DNA of 64,000 bases from Microbacterium immunditiarum (GCF_013409785.1 NZ_JACCBV010000001.1:992001-1056000), one strand, 5' to 3'. Numbered from the stretch's first letter, positions 1 to 9,521 are shown. Notes: generated by a model not told the origin, from the letters alone. Numbers and translations: made by a program.

Positions 1-384
1 GAAGCGCCGGATCCGGTTCATCCCCATGAGGTACACGTGCAGCTCGCGCTGCACCTCGACCACCCGGATGAACGTCGCGATCCCCAGGAACAGGGTCAAT
101 GCGAGGACGATCACCGCGACGGCGGTGAAGGTGCCGGAATCCATTCCTCCCTGCGAGGTGAATCCGAAAGCCACGCCTGCGGCGGACACGACGCCCAGGT
201 AGAGACTCGTTCGCGTGAGCGATGCCGTCCACGCGGCGGTGACAGCGGCCATGAGCACGCTGTACTCGGTCGTGAGCGCCTCGCGCACGCGCGCGTCATC
301 GGGCGAGGCGGGTGGGGCGGGAGGGCGGTCCGGTGCACCGGCGGCGCTCGGTGCGCCGTCGGGGGCGTCGTCGCTGGGGCGCAT
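1..384 (-). CDS. Membrane protein, C-terminus cut by the window edge
   Basis: The frame is open from an ATG at 384 to base 1, giving 128 residues without a stop. The N-terminal ~30 residues are Pro/Ala/Asp-rich and look disordered. Two hydrophobic segments follow, at about residues 56-76 and 85-106, and then an amphipathic stretch begins with VQRELHVYL. This looks like a two- or more-helix membrane protein of unknown function. It starts 23 bp after the dinB stop on the same strand, so it may be cotranscribed with dinB. I do not recognise the family. Confidence 0.6.
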   Translation of the reverse strand, partial: MRPSDDAPDGAPSAAGAPDRPPAPPASPDDARVREALTTEYSVLMAAVTAAWTASLTRTSLYLGVVSAAGVAFGFTSQGGMDSGTFTAVAVIVLALTLFLGIATFIRVVEVQRELHVYLMGMNRIRRF

Positions 385-407
385 GCCTCATCGTAAGCAC
401 GCGCCGC

Positions 408-1604
408 TCACTCGTGTTCGGGGAGCACCGGCGTCGACCAGCCGGGATCGCGACCGAGCTGCGCGGCACGGGCGACCGACGTCGCGCCGAACCTGTCGCG
501 CACGGCGTCGAGCACGTTGTCGAGGCGCATTCCGTCGTCCCAGTCGATCGGAAGCTCCGGCTGAACGCCCTCGATGTGGCTCAGTTGCGACAGTGAGACG
601 CCGATGAGGGTGATCCCGCGCTCGGCGATCACCGGCAGCGCCGCGGCGAGCAGGCCTCGCGCGACCGCGAGCAGCACCGCCGTCCGGTCGGTGGGGGAGC
701 GGAGGGTGCGCGAGCGCGTCGCCTTCGCGAAGTCGCCGTAGCGAAGGCGCAGCACGACCGTGCGGCACACCCGGTGGCGGTCGCGCAGCCGGCGCGCGAG
801 GCGGTCGACGATCTGGGTGAGGAAGAGGTCCAGCTCTTCGGCCGTGCGTGGTCGGGTGCCGAGCGCGCGCTGAGAGCCGATCGACCCCCGCCGTCTCGTG
901 GTGTCGACCGGACGCGGGTCGCGGAGCCGGGCGAGCGCGTGAAGGTGCGCGCCGGCCGCCTTGCCGAGGAGGCGCTCGGCGGTCGCGGCTTCGAGCTCGG
1001 CCAGCTCCCCGACGGTGTGGATGCCCAGGCGGTGCAGCTTCTCGGCGGTGACGGCGCCGACGCCCCACAGCCGCTCGACCGGAAGCGGGAGGAGGAACGC
1101 CTGCTCCTGCTCGGGCTCGACCACGAGCAGGCCGTCGGGCTTGCTGACCGCGCTCGCGACCTTCGCGAGGAACTTCGTGCGGGCGACCCCGACCGAGATC
1201 GCCAGTCCGACCTCGGCTCGCACCCGCTGGCGCAGTCCGACCGCGATCTGTTCCGGCGTGCCCGCGATGCGCCGGAGGCCCCCGACCTCGAGGAAGGCCT
1301 CGTCGATCGAGAGTCCCTCGACGAGCGGCGTGGTGTCGCGGAAGATCTCGTACACGGCCTTGCTGGCGGCGGAGTACGCCTCCATCCGAGGCGGGACGAC
1401 GACGGCATCCGGACACAGCTCTCGAGCCTGCCTGCCGCCCATCGCGGTGCGCACTCCGCGCGCCTTCGCCTCGTAACTGGCCGCCAGCACCACCCCGCCG
1501 CCGACGATCACCGGTCGTCCTCGCAGCTCGGGTGCGTCGCGCTGCTCGACCGAGGCGTAGAACGCGTCGAGGTCGGCATGCAGCACGGTCGCCTCGCCCC
1601 GCAT
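408..1604 (-). CDS. dinB: DNA polymerase IV (Y-family, translesion)
   Basis: Encodes a 398-residue Y-family polymerase that copies damaged DNA in the cytoplasm. The first metal-binding motif HADLDAFYASVE is at about residues 9-20, and the catalytic LSIDEAFLEV motif has Asp101 and Glu102. The steric-gate aromatic is in DAFY. The helix-hairpin-helix thumb (WGVGAVTAEKLHRLGI) and the little-finger domain follow, so the length is normal for the family. It starts with ATG at 1604. A LexA box was not obvious upstream, so SOS control cannot be claimed from the sequence. Confidence 0.95.
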   Translation of the reverse strand: MRGEATVLHADLDAFYASVEQRDAPELRGRPVIVGGGVVLAASYEAKARGVRTAMGGRQARELCPDAVVVPPRMEAYSAASKAVYEIFRDTTPLVEGLSIDEAFLEVGGLRRIAGTPEQIAVGLRQRVRAEVGLAISVGVARTKFLAKVASAVSKPDGLLVVEPEQEQAFLLPLPVERLWGVGAVTAEKLHRLGIHTVGELAELEAATAERLLGKAAGAHLHALARLRDPRPVDTTRRRGSIGSQRALGTRPRTAEELDLFLTQIVDRLARRLRDRHRVCRTVVLRLRYGDFAKATRSRTLRSPTDRTAVLLAVARGLLAAALPVIAERGITLIGVSLSQLSHIEGVQPELPIDWDDGMRLDNVLDAVRDRFGATSVARAAQLGRDPGWSTPVLPEHE

Positions 1605-1723
1605 CCGACCCCTCCTGCCGATCCGCCTGTGCGGATCGTCGCACCTACCGGGGACACGGCTTCCGCGCTATCGGCGGAGGCGCGCGCCCCTAGGCTTCGG
1701 GGAAACACACGACGGGAGTCGCG

Positions 1724-1888
1724 ATGGCTGAGAGGGCTTCGATCTGGCAGCGGATCGTCCGGTGGTTCCGCCCCGAGCGCGAGACGTACGACACGCGGCG
1801 CACCCGCCCCGACGAGCCCGGCGACCGTCCGAACGATCAGTTCAACGAGCCCACCGACCAGCGTCGTGCGGGATGGTCGGGCTGGTGA
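1724..1888 (+). CDS. Small hypothetical protein, 54 residues
   Basis: An ATG at 1724 opens a 54-residue frame ending in TGA at 1886-1888. The protein is highly charged. Its N-terminus has a short aromatic/Arg helix (WQRIVRWFRPERE), and the rest is rich in Asp, Arg, Pro and Asn and ends in GWSGW. Codon usage matches real genes here. A TAGGCT -10-like box lies at about 1691-1696. The gene is transcribed away from dinB and converges with the SnoaL-like gene. Function is unknown. The amphipathic start could sit at a membrane, which is inference only. Confidence 0.5.
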   Translation: MAERASIWQRIVRWFRPERETYDTRRTRPDEPGDRPNDQFNEPTDQRRAGWSGW

Positions 1889-1900
1889 GGCCGTCGCCCA

Positions 1901-2326
1901 TCACGCCGCGGCAGGGGTGAACGGCTCGTAGCAGTCGAACGTCTCGTGCCGCACGATCGCGCCGTCGCGCACGGTGAGCATCGCCGCGACGTGGGCGATG
2001 AGCTCCTGGCCTTCGCGGAACGGGCCGACGGATGCGCCGATCACCCCCCGCCACGTCGCACGCGCGGCGGCCCGCTCGCCGTCGGCGATGACCTCGTGCA
2101 CCGTGAACTCCTGCTCGCGCAGCAGCGCTTTGCCGCGGGCGAATCCCTCGACCGTCTGCGCCAGATCGCGGGACACCCCGGTCGGCACGAGCGCGTTCGG
2201 ATGCTCGACGAGCACGACGTCGGGCGCGAGCACGGAGCGCAGGTCCTCCTCGGTGGAGGAGAGGTCGGACACGATCCGGTAGTAGCGGCGCACGACCTGT
2301 TCGACGTCGGTCGCCGGTTGCAGCAT
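1901..2326 (-). CDS. SnoaL-like (NTF2-fold) protein
   Basis: A 141-residue cone-shaped NTF2/SnoaL-fold protein with VVRRYYRIVSDL, LAPDVVLVEHP and MLTVRDGAIVRHETFDCYEPF, the usual pattern of small hydrolases, isomerases or binding proteins of this superfamily. The ATG at 2326 is preferred. A GTG at 2341 and a TTG at 2359 are in frame, but the latter lies inside the operator. The gene is divergent from the MarR gene at 2383 and shares the palindrome between them, so it is probably the MarR target. The substrate cannot be deduced. Confidence 0.75.
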   Translation of the reverse strand: MLQPATDVEQVVRRYYRIVSDLSSTEEDLRSVLAPDVVLVEHPNALVPTGVSRDLAQTVEGFARGKALLREQEFTVHEVIADGERAAARATWRGVIGASVGPFREGQELIAHVAAMLTVRDGAIVRHETFDCYEPFTPAAA

Positions 2327-2352
2327 CCGCTCTGTCGTCACGTCGTAAGTAT

Positions 2353-2372
2353 TACACAACCATAGTTGTGTA
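2353..2372. promoter_or_regulatory. Palindromic operator between SnoaL-like and MarR genes
   Basis: Two 8-bp arms TACACAAC and GTTGTGTA flank a 4-bp CATA centre and form a perfect inverted repeat. A TAGTCT -10-like box at 2371-2376 overlaps the right end and lies 6 bp before the MarR ATG, suggesting a leaderless MarR transcript repressed by its own product. The same site would cover the promoter of the divergent gene. Confidence 0.75.
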
Positions 2373-2382
2373 GTCTACGACC

Positions 2383-2868
2383 ATGAAGACGGATGCCCCG
2401 ACCTCCGCCGGCGACCTCGACACGGCCACCCTGCTCTCGCTCGCGGGGTCGCTCGCCGAGGGGGCCGTCATCGAGGCGGTGCGCGCCCGCGGCTACGAGG
2501 TGACGCGGGCGCACGGGTACGTCTTCCAGCGCCTGCTCACCGGGGACCAGACGATCACCGCGCTCGCGGCCGATCTGCGCATCACGCAGCAGGGTGCGTC
2601 GAAGCACGTGGCGGAACTCGAACGGCTGGGGCTCGTGTCGCGCCGAGTGGCACCCGACGACCGGCGTTCGCGGATCGTGGGGCTGACGGATGCCGGCCGC
2701 GAGGTCATCGACGCTGCGCGACGTGCCCGGACGGAGTTCGAAGCGCGCGTGCGCGCGATCGTCGGCGATGACCTTCTCGCGGCGACGCGTCGCGCGCTCG
2801 CGATGGTGCTGGACGAGGGTGGGACGTCGGCGCACATCGCCGATCGGAGCGTTCCGCTGGATGAGTGA
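2383..2868 (+). CDS. MarR-family transcriptional regulator
   Basis: A 161-residue winged-helix regulator. The wHTH core spans about residues 55-110: ITALAADLRITQQGASKHVAELERLGLVSRRV, followed by the wing DDRRSRIVGLTDAGREVI, which is diagnostic for MarR. The ATG at 2383 follows a -10-like TAGTCT by 6 bp, so the mRNA is probably leaderless. It very likely binds the palindrome at 2353-2372 and controls itself and the divergent SnoaL-like gene. The ligand is unknown. Confidence 0.9.
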   Translation: MKTDAPTSAGDLDTATLLSLAGSLAEGAVIEAVRARGYEVTRAHGYVFQRLLTGDQTITALAADLRITQQGASKHVAELERLGLVSRRVAPDDRRSRIVGLTDAGREVIDAARRARTEFEARVRAIVGDDLLAATRRALAMVLDEGGTSAHIADRSVPLDE

Positions 2869-3202
2869 GGTCGCGGGTGCGGGTATTCGGCTCCTTCCCG
2901 GTCTGCTCGAAGATCGCCACCATGTGAGCCATGCGCTGCGCATCCTGCGTGAGCGTCTCGTATCCGTGTTGCGTGATGAGGTACACCTGCGGCGCGGTCG
3001 TCGCTTTCGACTTCGCCGACCACGGCAACCTCTTCTGGGACGCCGGCTGGCAGCACGTCGCCGGCTCGAGACGCCCTTCGTCCTGCTGCGGCTCGCATTG
3101 CCGGCGCTGCTGATCGGCTTCTGCCTCGTGCTCACCGTTCAGTTGGCGTATCAGTGGATCCTCTATCGCCGAGACCTCGACCCGCTTCACGGCTGACGCC
3201 GC
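2869..3202. other. Intergenic stretch with possible gene relics
   Basis: No full gene is convincing here. Coding-like patches with good codon usage occur in different frames. On the minus strand, about 2985 down to 2870 reads YLITQHGYETLTQDAQRM and MVAIFEQTGKEP. On the plus strand about 2985-3055 reads GAVVAFDFADHGNLFWDAGW, then another frame to 3196 gives a hydrophobic C-terminus (LPALLIGFCLVLTVQLAYQW) with stop. The two strands meet near 2985. An ATG overlapping the MarR stop (ATGAGTGA) opens a 112-residue frame through the region, but its middle is an Arg-rich shadow. Degraded genes or a rearrangement junction are likely. Confidence 0.3.
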
Positions 3203-5047
3203 TCACGTGGGGTCGAAGTTCATCTCCCACTGCTTCGGAGAGCGCCAGAGCGCGCTCGTCGTGAGGGACCGGATCATCTCCATCTCCTTGGGCAGGCGCG
3301 TGTAGAGCTTCATGAAGAGCTCTTCGACGTCGAGGAGCTCGGCGGTCCAGTCGCGCCGGTTGATCGCCATGCAGGCGAAGAAGTCCTCCTCCGAGAAGTC
3401 CAGACCGTCCCAGTCGATGTCCTCGTAGCGGGGCATCCACCCGAGGGGACTCTCGATCGCCATCGCCTTGCCGCGAGACCGGGCGACGACCCATTGCAGG
3501 ATCCGCATGTTCTCTCCGAACCCCGGCCACAGGAAGCTCCCGTCTTCGTCGCGGCGGAACCAGTTGACCTCGAAGATGCGCGGCGCGTTGCGGACCTTGC
3601 GCCCCAGGGCGAGCCAGTGGTTGATGTAGTCGCCCATGTGGTACCCGGCGAACGGCAGCATCGCGAAGGGGTCGCGGCGCACCACGCCCTGCTTCCCGAA
3701 CGCGGCCGCGGTCGTCTCCGACCCCATCGTGGCGGCCATGTACACGCCGAACGCCCAGTTGAAGCTCTGCACCACGAGCGGGATGGTGCCCGCTCGGCGG
3801 CCGCCGAAGATGAAGGCACGCAGCGGCACGCCCTGCGGGTCGTCCCACGCTTCGTCCAGCGCCGGGTTGAGCGTCACGGGCGAGGTGAAGCGAGAGTTCG
3901 GATGCGCCGCCTTCGTCTGCGACTCGGGAGTCCAGTCGTTCCCCTCCCAGTCGATCGCGTGCGCGGGCGGCGGGCCGTCCATGCCTTCCCACCACACGTC
4001 GCCGTCGTCCGTGAGCGCGACGTTCGTGAAGATCGTGTCCGAGCGCATCGACTCCATCGCGTTCGGGTTCGTCGCATACGACGTGCCCGGAGCGACGCCG
4101 AAGTACCCCGCCTCGGGGTTGATCGCCACGAGCGTGCCGTCTTCGCGGGGTTTGATCCAGGCGATGTCGTCGCCGACCGTCGTGACCTTCCACCCCTTCT
4201 CGGCGATCGCCTTCGGGGGCACGAGCATCGCGAAGTTCGTCTTGCCGCACGCGCTCGGGAAGGCGGCGGCCACGTACGTCTTCTCGCCCCCGGGGTCCGT
4301 CACGCCCAGGATGAGCATGTGCTCGGCGAGCCAGCCGTCGTCGCGGGCCATCGTCGAGGCGATGCGCAGGGCGAGGCACTTCTTGCCGAGCAGGGCGTTG
4401 CCGCCGTAGCCCGATCCGTAGGACCAGATCTCGCGGGTCTCGGGGAAGTGCGCGATGTACTTCTCGGTCGGGTTGCACGGCCACGGCACATCCGCTTCGC
4501 CGTCGCTCAGCGGAGCGCCGACGGTGTGCATGCACGGCACGAACTCGCCGTCCGTTCCGAGCGCCTCGGCGGGAGCACGTCCCATCCGGGTCATGATCTT
4601 CATGCTCACCACGACGTACGGCGAGTCCGTGAGCTGCACGCCGAGCTGGGAGATGGGCGAACCGAGCGGGCCCATGCTGAAGGGGATCACGTACATCGTG
4701 CGGCCGGCCATCGAGCCGGCGAAGCGGTCCCGGAGGATCCCCTTCATCCTCTTCGGCTCCATCCAGTTGTTGGTCGGGCCCGCATCCTCCTCGCTTCGCG
4801 CGCAGATGAAGGTGCGCTCCTCCACGCGGGCGACGTCGCTGTCGTCGCTGCGCGCCAGGAAGCTGCGCGGGCGCTTCTCAGGATTGAGCCGGATGAACGT
4901 TCCGGCCGCGACCAGTTCCTCGCAGAGGCGGTCGTACTCCTCATCCGATCCGTCGCACCAGTGGATGTCCGCGGGAGTGCAGAGTTCAGCCATCTTCTGC
5001 ACCCACGCGATGAGCTCGGGATGCGTGACCCAGTCCGGTGTGCTCAT
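3203..5047 (-). CDS. pckG: Phosphoenolpyruvate carboxykinase (GTP)
   Basis: A 614-residue GTP-dependent PEPCK. It converts oxaloacetate and GTP to PEP, GDP and CO2, the entry step of gluconeogenesis in the cytoplasm. The GTP-class P-loop [12 protein letters not shown] carries the reactive Cys, and the metal-binding VGDDIAWI motif follows. The length is typical of the class. The ATG at 5047 gives [13 protein letters not shown] longer open frame upstream has no homology-like sequence. A growth mode that uses acids from the nearby catabolic islands would need this enzyme, though the gene is not in an operon with them. Confidence 0.95.
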   Translation of the reverse strand: MSTPDWVTHPELIAWVQKMAELCTPADIHWCDGSDEEYDRLCEELVAAGTFIRLNPEKRPRSFLARSDDSDVARVEERTFICARSEEDAGPTNNWMEPKRMKGILRDRFAGSMAGRTMYVIPFSMGPLGSPISQLGVQLTDSPYVVVSMKIMTRMGRAPAEALGTDGEFVPCMHTVGAPLSDGEADVPWPCNPTEKYIAHFPETREIWSYGSGYGGNALLGKKCLALRIASTMARDDGWLAEHMLILGVTDPGGEKTYVAAAFPSACGKTNFAMLVPPKAIAEKGWKVTTVGDDIAWIKPREDGTLVAINPEAGYFGVAPGTSYATNPNAMESMRSDTIFTNVALTDDGDVWWEGMDGPPPAHAIDWEGNDWTPESQTKAAHPNSRFTSPVTLNPALDEAWDDPQGVPLRAFIFGGRRAGTIPLVVQSFNWAFGVYMAATMGSETTAAAFGKQGVVRRDPFAMLPFAGYHMGDYINHWLALGRKVRNAPRIFEVNWFRRDEDGSFLWPGFGENMRILQWVVARSRGKAMAIESPLGWMPRYEDIDWDGLDFSEEDFFACMAINRRDWTAELLDVEELFMKLYTRLPKEMEMIRSLTTSALWRSPKQWEMNFDPT

Positions 5048-5190
5048 GCTCCGAGCATGCCTCGGGGCTCGGGCGCGCACCAGGCTCTTGACTGCACAAT
5101 GGGACGCGTGACGGCGATGCCGTGGTCGGAGCGCAATCCGGCCGAGCTCGAATGCGGCGCGACCCCTTTCCGCTGGGCGATAATCGAGGG

Positions 5191-6012
5191 GTGGCCGAGC
5201 GAATCGACGAAGAGGCTCCCGCGGTCGAAGAGACTGCGGATTCGGCATCCGAACTGCCCAAATCGGTCATCGACCGCGCGTTCCTGATCCTCGGCACGTT
5301 CCAGGGCGGGCGCGTGCGGCAGTCGCTCTCCGACATCAGCCGCCGCACGGGCCTCCCGATCGCGACGTGCTATCGGATCGTGCAGCGCCTCGCCGAGTGG
5401 GGTGCACTCGAGCGCGACGGCGAGAGCCGCTACCGGATCGGCCTGCGGCTGTGGGAGGTCGCCTCGCTCGCACCGCGGTCGGTCGGGTTGCAACGCCTCG
5501 CGCGTCCGTTCATGCAAGACCTCTACGAGACGACCGGCTACGCGTCGCACCTCGCCATTCGAGAGGGCACGGAGCTCGTGTCGATCGACCGGTTCCAGAG
5601 CCCGCGCCGGCGTGTGCGCCGCCCGCTCGTGGGCGGCCGGTATCCGCTGCACGCGACCGCGATCGGGCAGGTGCTGCTCGCCCACGCGCCGGCCGACATC
5701 CGCGAGGAGGTGCTGAGCGGGCCGCTCGAGGCCTTCACGACGAACACCTACACGCGCCGCGACGAGCTCGAGAAGGCGCTCGACGACATCCGCCGGCAGG
5801 GTTTCGCGGTGAGCGACCGGCAGGTCGATCTCATCCACATCGGCGTCGCCGCTCCGGTGTGGGGGCCCGAGGGGAACGTCGTCGCCGCCGTCTCGCTCGC
5901 CCTCACCGAGGCCGACATCGACGGCAAGAACATGGTGCACCTCGTGCGCATCACCGCGAACGGCATCTCGCGCGCGCTGCGCGAAGCGGGTTACGTAGAC
6001 GTCGCCGGCTGA
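5191..6012 (+). CDS. IclR-family regulator (first of two)
   Basis: A 273-residue IclR regulator. The N-terminal winged helix (about residues 25-85) contains [20 protein letters not shown]. The GAF-like effector domain follows, with [23 protein letters not shown] and a C-terminal [21 protein letters not shown] at 5191 is preferred because GATAAT at 5179-5184 is a good -10 box placing a leaderless start there. A longer GTG start at 5122 is possible. It lies convergent to the acyl-CoA synthetase gene and probably controls the 6-13 kb cluster. Confidence 0.9.
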   Translation: MAERIDEEAPAVEETADSASELPKSVIDRAFLILGTFQGGRVRQSLSDISRRTGLPIATCYRIVQRLAEWGALERDGESRYRIGLRLWEVASLAPRSVGLQRLARPFMQDLYETTGYASHLAIREGTELVSIDRFQSPRRRVRRPLVGGRYPLHATAIGQVLLAHAPADIREEVLSGPLEAFTTNTYTRRDELEKALDDIRRQGFAVSDRQVDLIHIGVAAPVWGPEGNVVAAVSLALTEADIDGKNMVHLVRITANGISRALREAGYVDVAG

Positions 6013-6051
6013 CGCGCCCGACGTCAGGCGAGGGGCCCTCGCGAGATGGCC

Positions 6052-7683
6052 TCACCTGGCGGAGCCGACGGCCGCGGCGCCGTGCGCCGCCCGGCGCTCG
6101 AGCTCGGCCGTGGCATCCGCCTTCACCTTCTCGAGCACCACCTTGCCGGTGGGGGAGCGCTCGAGACTCGGCCGCACGAACACGTGGCGGGGCTTCTTGT
6201 AGCCCGCGAGGCGCTCGTCGACGAACGCGAGCAGCGCCGGCACGTCGACCTCGGCCCCGCCCGCGGGCGCGATCATCGCCGACACCACCTCGCCGAAGCG
6301 CCGGTCGGGAAGGCCGAACACCACGGCGTCGTCGACATCCGGATGCGCCAGCAACACCTCCTCGACCTCGGCGGGGAAGACCTTCTCGCCGCCCGTGTTC
6401 ACGACGGCGGCGAGCCGGCCGAGCAGCTCGATCGTGCCGTCGCCGCGCGCGCGGGCCCAGTCTCCCGGGATGACGTAGCGGTGACCGCGGATCTCGCGGA
6501 ACGTCTGAGCGGTCTTCTCGGGGTCGCGGTAGTAGCCGCGCGGGAGGATTCCGCGATACGCGAGCAGGCCGAGGGCGCCGGGCTCGATCGTGATCTCCTC
6601 GAGGTCATCGTTCAGCAGCACGGCATCCGGTGTCAGCACGAACCGCGCCGGGAGGTCGTCGGCGTGACGCGTGATGCCGAACGCGAACGGTCCGCCCTCG
6701 CTCGCCGCGAGGAGGTCGACGATCTGCAGGTCGCCGAGCGCGTGCAGCCGGCGCTTCACGTCGTCGCTGAAGCGCATGCCCGAGCTGAGGATCGAGTCGA
6801 CGTGCGGGAGCCCCGCTTCGCGTTCGGCGACCTCGACCAGGGGCAGGGCGACGGCGTCGCCGGCGACGATCAGGCGCGTCGCCTTCACGTCCATCGCGAG
6901 TCGATACGCGGCGTCGACGTCGAGGCTCGGCCGGGGGAGGAGGGCGATCGTTCCACCGAGGGCGAGCGTGCCCATCGTCGTGGACTGCGCCGTGCCGTGC
7001 AGAAGCGGGCTGAGAGGCAGCGTCGTCACGCGCGGAGTCGACGGATCGACGGCGATCGCCACCGCGTCCTCGAGGCTCTCGGGCGGCGTGACGCCGATGA
7101 GGCCCCACGTCGACTGGCGCCGCGCGGCGAGCAGCGTGTCGAGGTCCCACACGACCGCCTTGGGCGCGCCCGTGGTGCCGCCCGTGTACAGGCGCAGGTC
7201 GGCGCCGGGGGGCGCACTCGCGGGGAGCTCTCCGCCCGCCGCGACGATGTCGGCGTAGCGCGTCGCGCCCGGCAGTTCATCGCCGCCGTCGTCGACTGTG
7301 ACGAGCTCGATGTCGAGTCCTTCCGCGGCCTCGGCCGCGATCGCGCCGAGCGACGTCGGCACGACGAGCACGCGGGCATCCGAGTCGATCAGCAGCGCCC
7401 GCACCTCGGACGCGCGGTACCGGTAGTTGATCGCGACGGGCGCGACGCCCACGGCGAGGCAGCCCCACATCACGGTGAGGTGCTCGGGACGGTTGTACAG
7501 CAGCAGGGCGACCGCTTCCTGCGGGCGCAGCCCGGTCACCTCGGTGAGGTGACGCGCGAACGCGCCGGACTCCTGGGCGAACTCCGCCCACGTCAGCCGG
7601 TCATCGCGCGTGACGATCGCGGGCCGGTCGGGTGCGGCCAGCGCGATCCCTCGCCAGAGGTCGCTGTAGTGCGGAACCGTCAT
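6052..7683 (-). CDS. Acyl-CoA synthetase / AMP-dependent ligase
   Basis: A 543-residue ANL-superfamily ligase that activates a carboxylic acid with ATP and CoA through an acyl-AMP. The P-loop LYTGGTTGAPKAV is at about residues 168-180, and the A8 hinge GDWARARGDGTIELLGR and the C-terminal catalytic Lys in SPTGKVV are present. The family includes long-chain and unusual acid ligases, so the substrate is open. The ATG at 7683 follows GAAGGAG. It is divergent from the UGSC/aconitase X operon across a 190-bp gap, which suggests the acid product of that pathway, or its substrate, is CoA-activated. Confidence 0.9.
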   Translation of the reverse strand: MTVPHYSDLWRGIALAAPDRPAIVTRDDRLTWAEFAQESGAFARHLTEVTGLRPQEAVALLLYNRPEHLTVMWGCLAVGVAPVAINYRYRASEVRALLIDSDARVLVVPTSLGAIAAEAAEGLDIELVTVDDGGDELPGATRYADIVAAGGELPASAPPGADLRLYTGGTTGAPKAVVWDLDTLLAARRQSTWGLIGVTPPESLEDAVAIAVDPSTPRVTTLPLSPLLHGTAQSTTMGTLALGGTIALLPRPSLDVDAAYRLAMDVKATRLIVAGDAVALPLVEVAEREAGLPHVDSILSSGMRFSDDVKRRLHALGDLQIVDLLAASEGGPFAFGITRHADDLPARFVLTPDAVLLNDDLEEITIEPGALGLLAYRGILPRGYYRDPEKTAQTFREIRGHRYVIPGDWARARGDGTIELLGRLAAVVNTGGEKVFPAEVEEVLLAHPDVDDAVVFGLPDRRFGEVVSAMIAPAGGAEVDVPALLAFVDERLAGYKKPRHVFVRPSLERSPTGKVVLEKVKADATAELERRAAHGAAAVGSAR

Positions 7684-7782
7684 GCATTCGCTCCTTCGCG
7701 GGCTGCCTACGCGGACTGCGGCCGGGGTCGTCCCACCAGCCTCCGGGATCTTCTCGCGAGGTGGGCGCGGCGGGAACGGATT

Positions 7783-7801
7783 TTTTCGCATGGTGAAATC
7801 C
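7783..7801. promoter_or_regulatory. Candidate operator for the first IclR regulator
   Basis: TTTTCGCATGGTGAAATCC contains an inverted repeat TTTC-7-GAAA and sits between the divergent acyl-CoA synthetase and UGSC genes. It matches 13 of 19 positions of a site at 11564-11582 before the first binding-protein gene. Assignment to the IclR protein at 5191 rests on location only. Confidence 0.35.
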
Positions 7802-7873
7802 GGATGCGCCCGTCCGCCGGCCGCGTGGCAGATTGATCGCGCTACGACGGGAACCGCGATGAAGGGTATTCGA

Positions 7874-8410
7874 ATGGTTCAAGAACTCCTGCTCGACCCG
7901 ACGGGAATGGACGAGCGCGCCGCCGACTCGACTCTCTCGCCGCGTCCGACGAGCCTGCGAGGCCTCACGATCGGGTTACTCGACAACACCAAGCCGAACG
8001 CGACGAACCTCCTCCGCGAGATCGGCGAGGAGCTGCAGCGCAGCTACGGCGCCGGCGAGACCCGTCTGTACACGAAGGACTACTTCGGCACGCCGGCCGC
8101 GGACGATCTCATCGCGCAGATCGCCGAGGAGGTCGATGTCGTGGTCACGGCCGTGGGCGACTGCGGCTCGTGCAGCGCCGCGACCGTCGCCGACGGCATC
8201 CTGCTCGAGCGTGCGGGCGTTCCGACAGTGAGCATCACGTCGGACTCGTTCTTCCCGTCCGGTCGCGCGATGGCCAAGGTGCAGGGGTTCCCGGGCTTCG
8301 ACTTCTTCGCCGTGAAGCACCCCGTGGCGAGCCTGAGTGCCGACGAGATCCGCGAGCGTGCGCTCGCGGCGATTCCCGAGGTCGTTCGCATCCTCGGTGT
8401 GGAGGAGTGA
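7874..8410 (+). CDS. UGSC family protein, cysteine form
   Basis: A 178-residue protein with VTAVGDCGSCSAATVADG around residues 91-108. This matches the UGSC family, where some members carry selenocysteine at the first position of a U-G-S-C motif. Here Cys97 and Cys100 form CGSC, so no Sec machinery is needed. The family is thought to be redox-active from its thiol pair, but its reaction is not known. ATG at 7874 is chosen because GAAGGG at 7861-7866 is well spaced. An ATG at 7859 is in frame. It leads the operon that includes aconitase X. Confidence 0.75.
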   Translation: MVQELLLDPTGMDERAADSTLSPRPTSLRGLTIGLLDNTKPNATNLLREIGEELQRSYGAGETRLYTKDYFGTPAADDLIAQIAEEVDVVVTAVGDCGSCSAATVADGILLERAGVPTVSITSDSFFPSGRAMAKVQGFPGFDFFAVKHPVASLSADEIRERALAAIPEVVRILGVEE

Positions 8411-8411
8411 C

Positions 8412-9521
8412 ATGAGCATGACCATCGAGAGCGCGCCGCAGGTCGACGTGGAGCGCATCCACGAGGCCCTGGAGTACTACGCCGCTCAGGAGTGGACCGA
8501 CGGCCTGCCCGTCGTGCCGGTGACCGAGTCGTATCTGGCGGACTTCCTCGCGGCGACCGACCGCGACCCTGACGAGGTGCTCTTCCACATCGCGCACCTC
8601 AACCGCAGCCTGACGGTGCGCCTCGCGCTCATCAACGCGGCACTGGCCGGATGCCGCCCCGGGTACTCGCCCGTCGTGATCGCGGCGTGGGAGGCCATCG
8701 CCCAGGAGCCGCACCCCGCGCGCGGCATCTGGCAGTCCACGACCGGAACCGCGCCCTTCCTCGTCGTGAACGGGCCGATCCGCGAGGAGATCGGGCTGAA
8801 CAGCCAGGGCAACATCTACGGCTCGGGCTTCCGCGCCAACGCCACGATCGGCCGTGCCATCCGCCTCGCCTGCATCAACGTGTTCGGCCTCCACCCGCAC
8901 AAGCTCGACCAGGCCACACAGGGCACGCCCGCGAAGTACTCCGCGTGCATCGGCGAGAACGAGGAGCAGAGCCCGTGGGCGCCGTTCCACGTCGACAACG
9001 GGTTCGAGGCATCCGACAGCACCGTCACGGCCTATGTCATCCGCTCGGTGATGCACATCGAGGCCCGTCACACGATGGAGCCCGAGCAGCTCGCCGAGGA
9101 CTTCGCCGACAGCATCCGTCGCACAGGCGCCCTCATCCACGAGTACACGAGCGCCCTGCTCGTGCTCGTGCCCGAGCATGCCGCTGTCTTCGCCGACGCC
9201 GGGTGGAGCAAGGAGGACGTCCGCCAGGCCGTGTTCTCGCGCGTCGTCCGCAGCCGAGCCGACCTCGCGGCGGTGGGCAAGGACGCGATCTCGCGCAAGT
9301 CCCGCTGGCGCCTGTCGGCCGACCACCCCGATTCGATGCCCGACACCACGTCCGGCACCGACAGCCCCGACGTCGTGCCTCTGCTGAGCGCGCCGACGTC
9401 GATCCAGGTCATCGTGGCGGGAGCGAACAACGCCGGCGTCTCGTCGGTCGTCGAGATCTTCACGCTCAACCCGCCGCGGCTGCACCCCTACTCGATCAGC
9501 AAGATCGGAGCACGGTCATGA
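8412..9521 (+). CDS. Uncharacterised partner of the UGSC protein, 369 residues
   Basis: The gene starts one base after the UGSC stop, with GGAGGAG upstream. The soluble 369-residue product has conserved-looking blocks: TDGLPVVPVTESYL near the start, TTGTAPFLVVNGPIREEIGL in the middle, and YSACIGENEEQSPWAPFH. The last block has a Cys followed by acidic residues that could bind metal or a cofactor. No membrane segment or signal peptide is seen. I do not recognise a characterised family. The tight spacing with the UGSC gene and the ATGA overlap with the next gene argue for one complex or pathway step. Confidence 0.8.
   Translation: MSMTIESAPQVDVERIHEALEYYAAQEWTDGLPVVPVTESYLADFLAATDRDPDEVLFHIAHLNRSLTVRLALINAALAGCRPGYSPVVIAAWEAIAQEPHPARGIWQSTTGTAPFLVVNGPIREEIGLNSQGNIYGSGFRANATIGRAIRLACINVFGLHPHKLDQATQGTPAKYSACIGENEEQSPWAPFHVDNGFEASDSTVTAYVIRSVMHIEARHTMEPEQLAEDFADSIRRTGALIHEYTSALLVLVPEHAAVFADAGWSKEDVRQAVFSRVVRSRADLAAVGKDAISRKSRWRLSADHPDSMPDTTSGTDSPDVVPLLSAPTSIQVIVAGANNAGVSSVVEIFTLNPPRLHPYSISKIGARS

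Noticed and set aside
3494..5287. Long plus-strand open frame opposite pckG
   Set aside because: Its translation is Arg/His/Ala-rich with no motifs; the minus strand encodes PEPCK with all family motifs. Similar antisense frames opposite most genes were rejected for the same reason.
7874..8410. Selenoprotein with in-frame TGA
   Set aside because: The motif position that can be Sec is an ordinary TGC Cys codon, and no internal TGA is needed for the full length.
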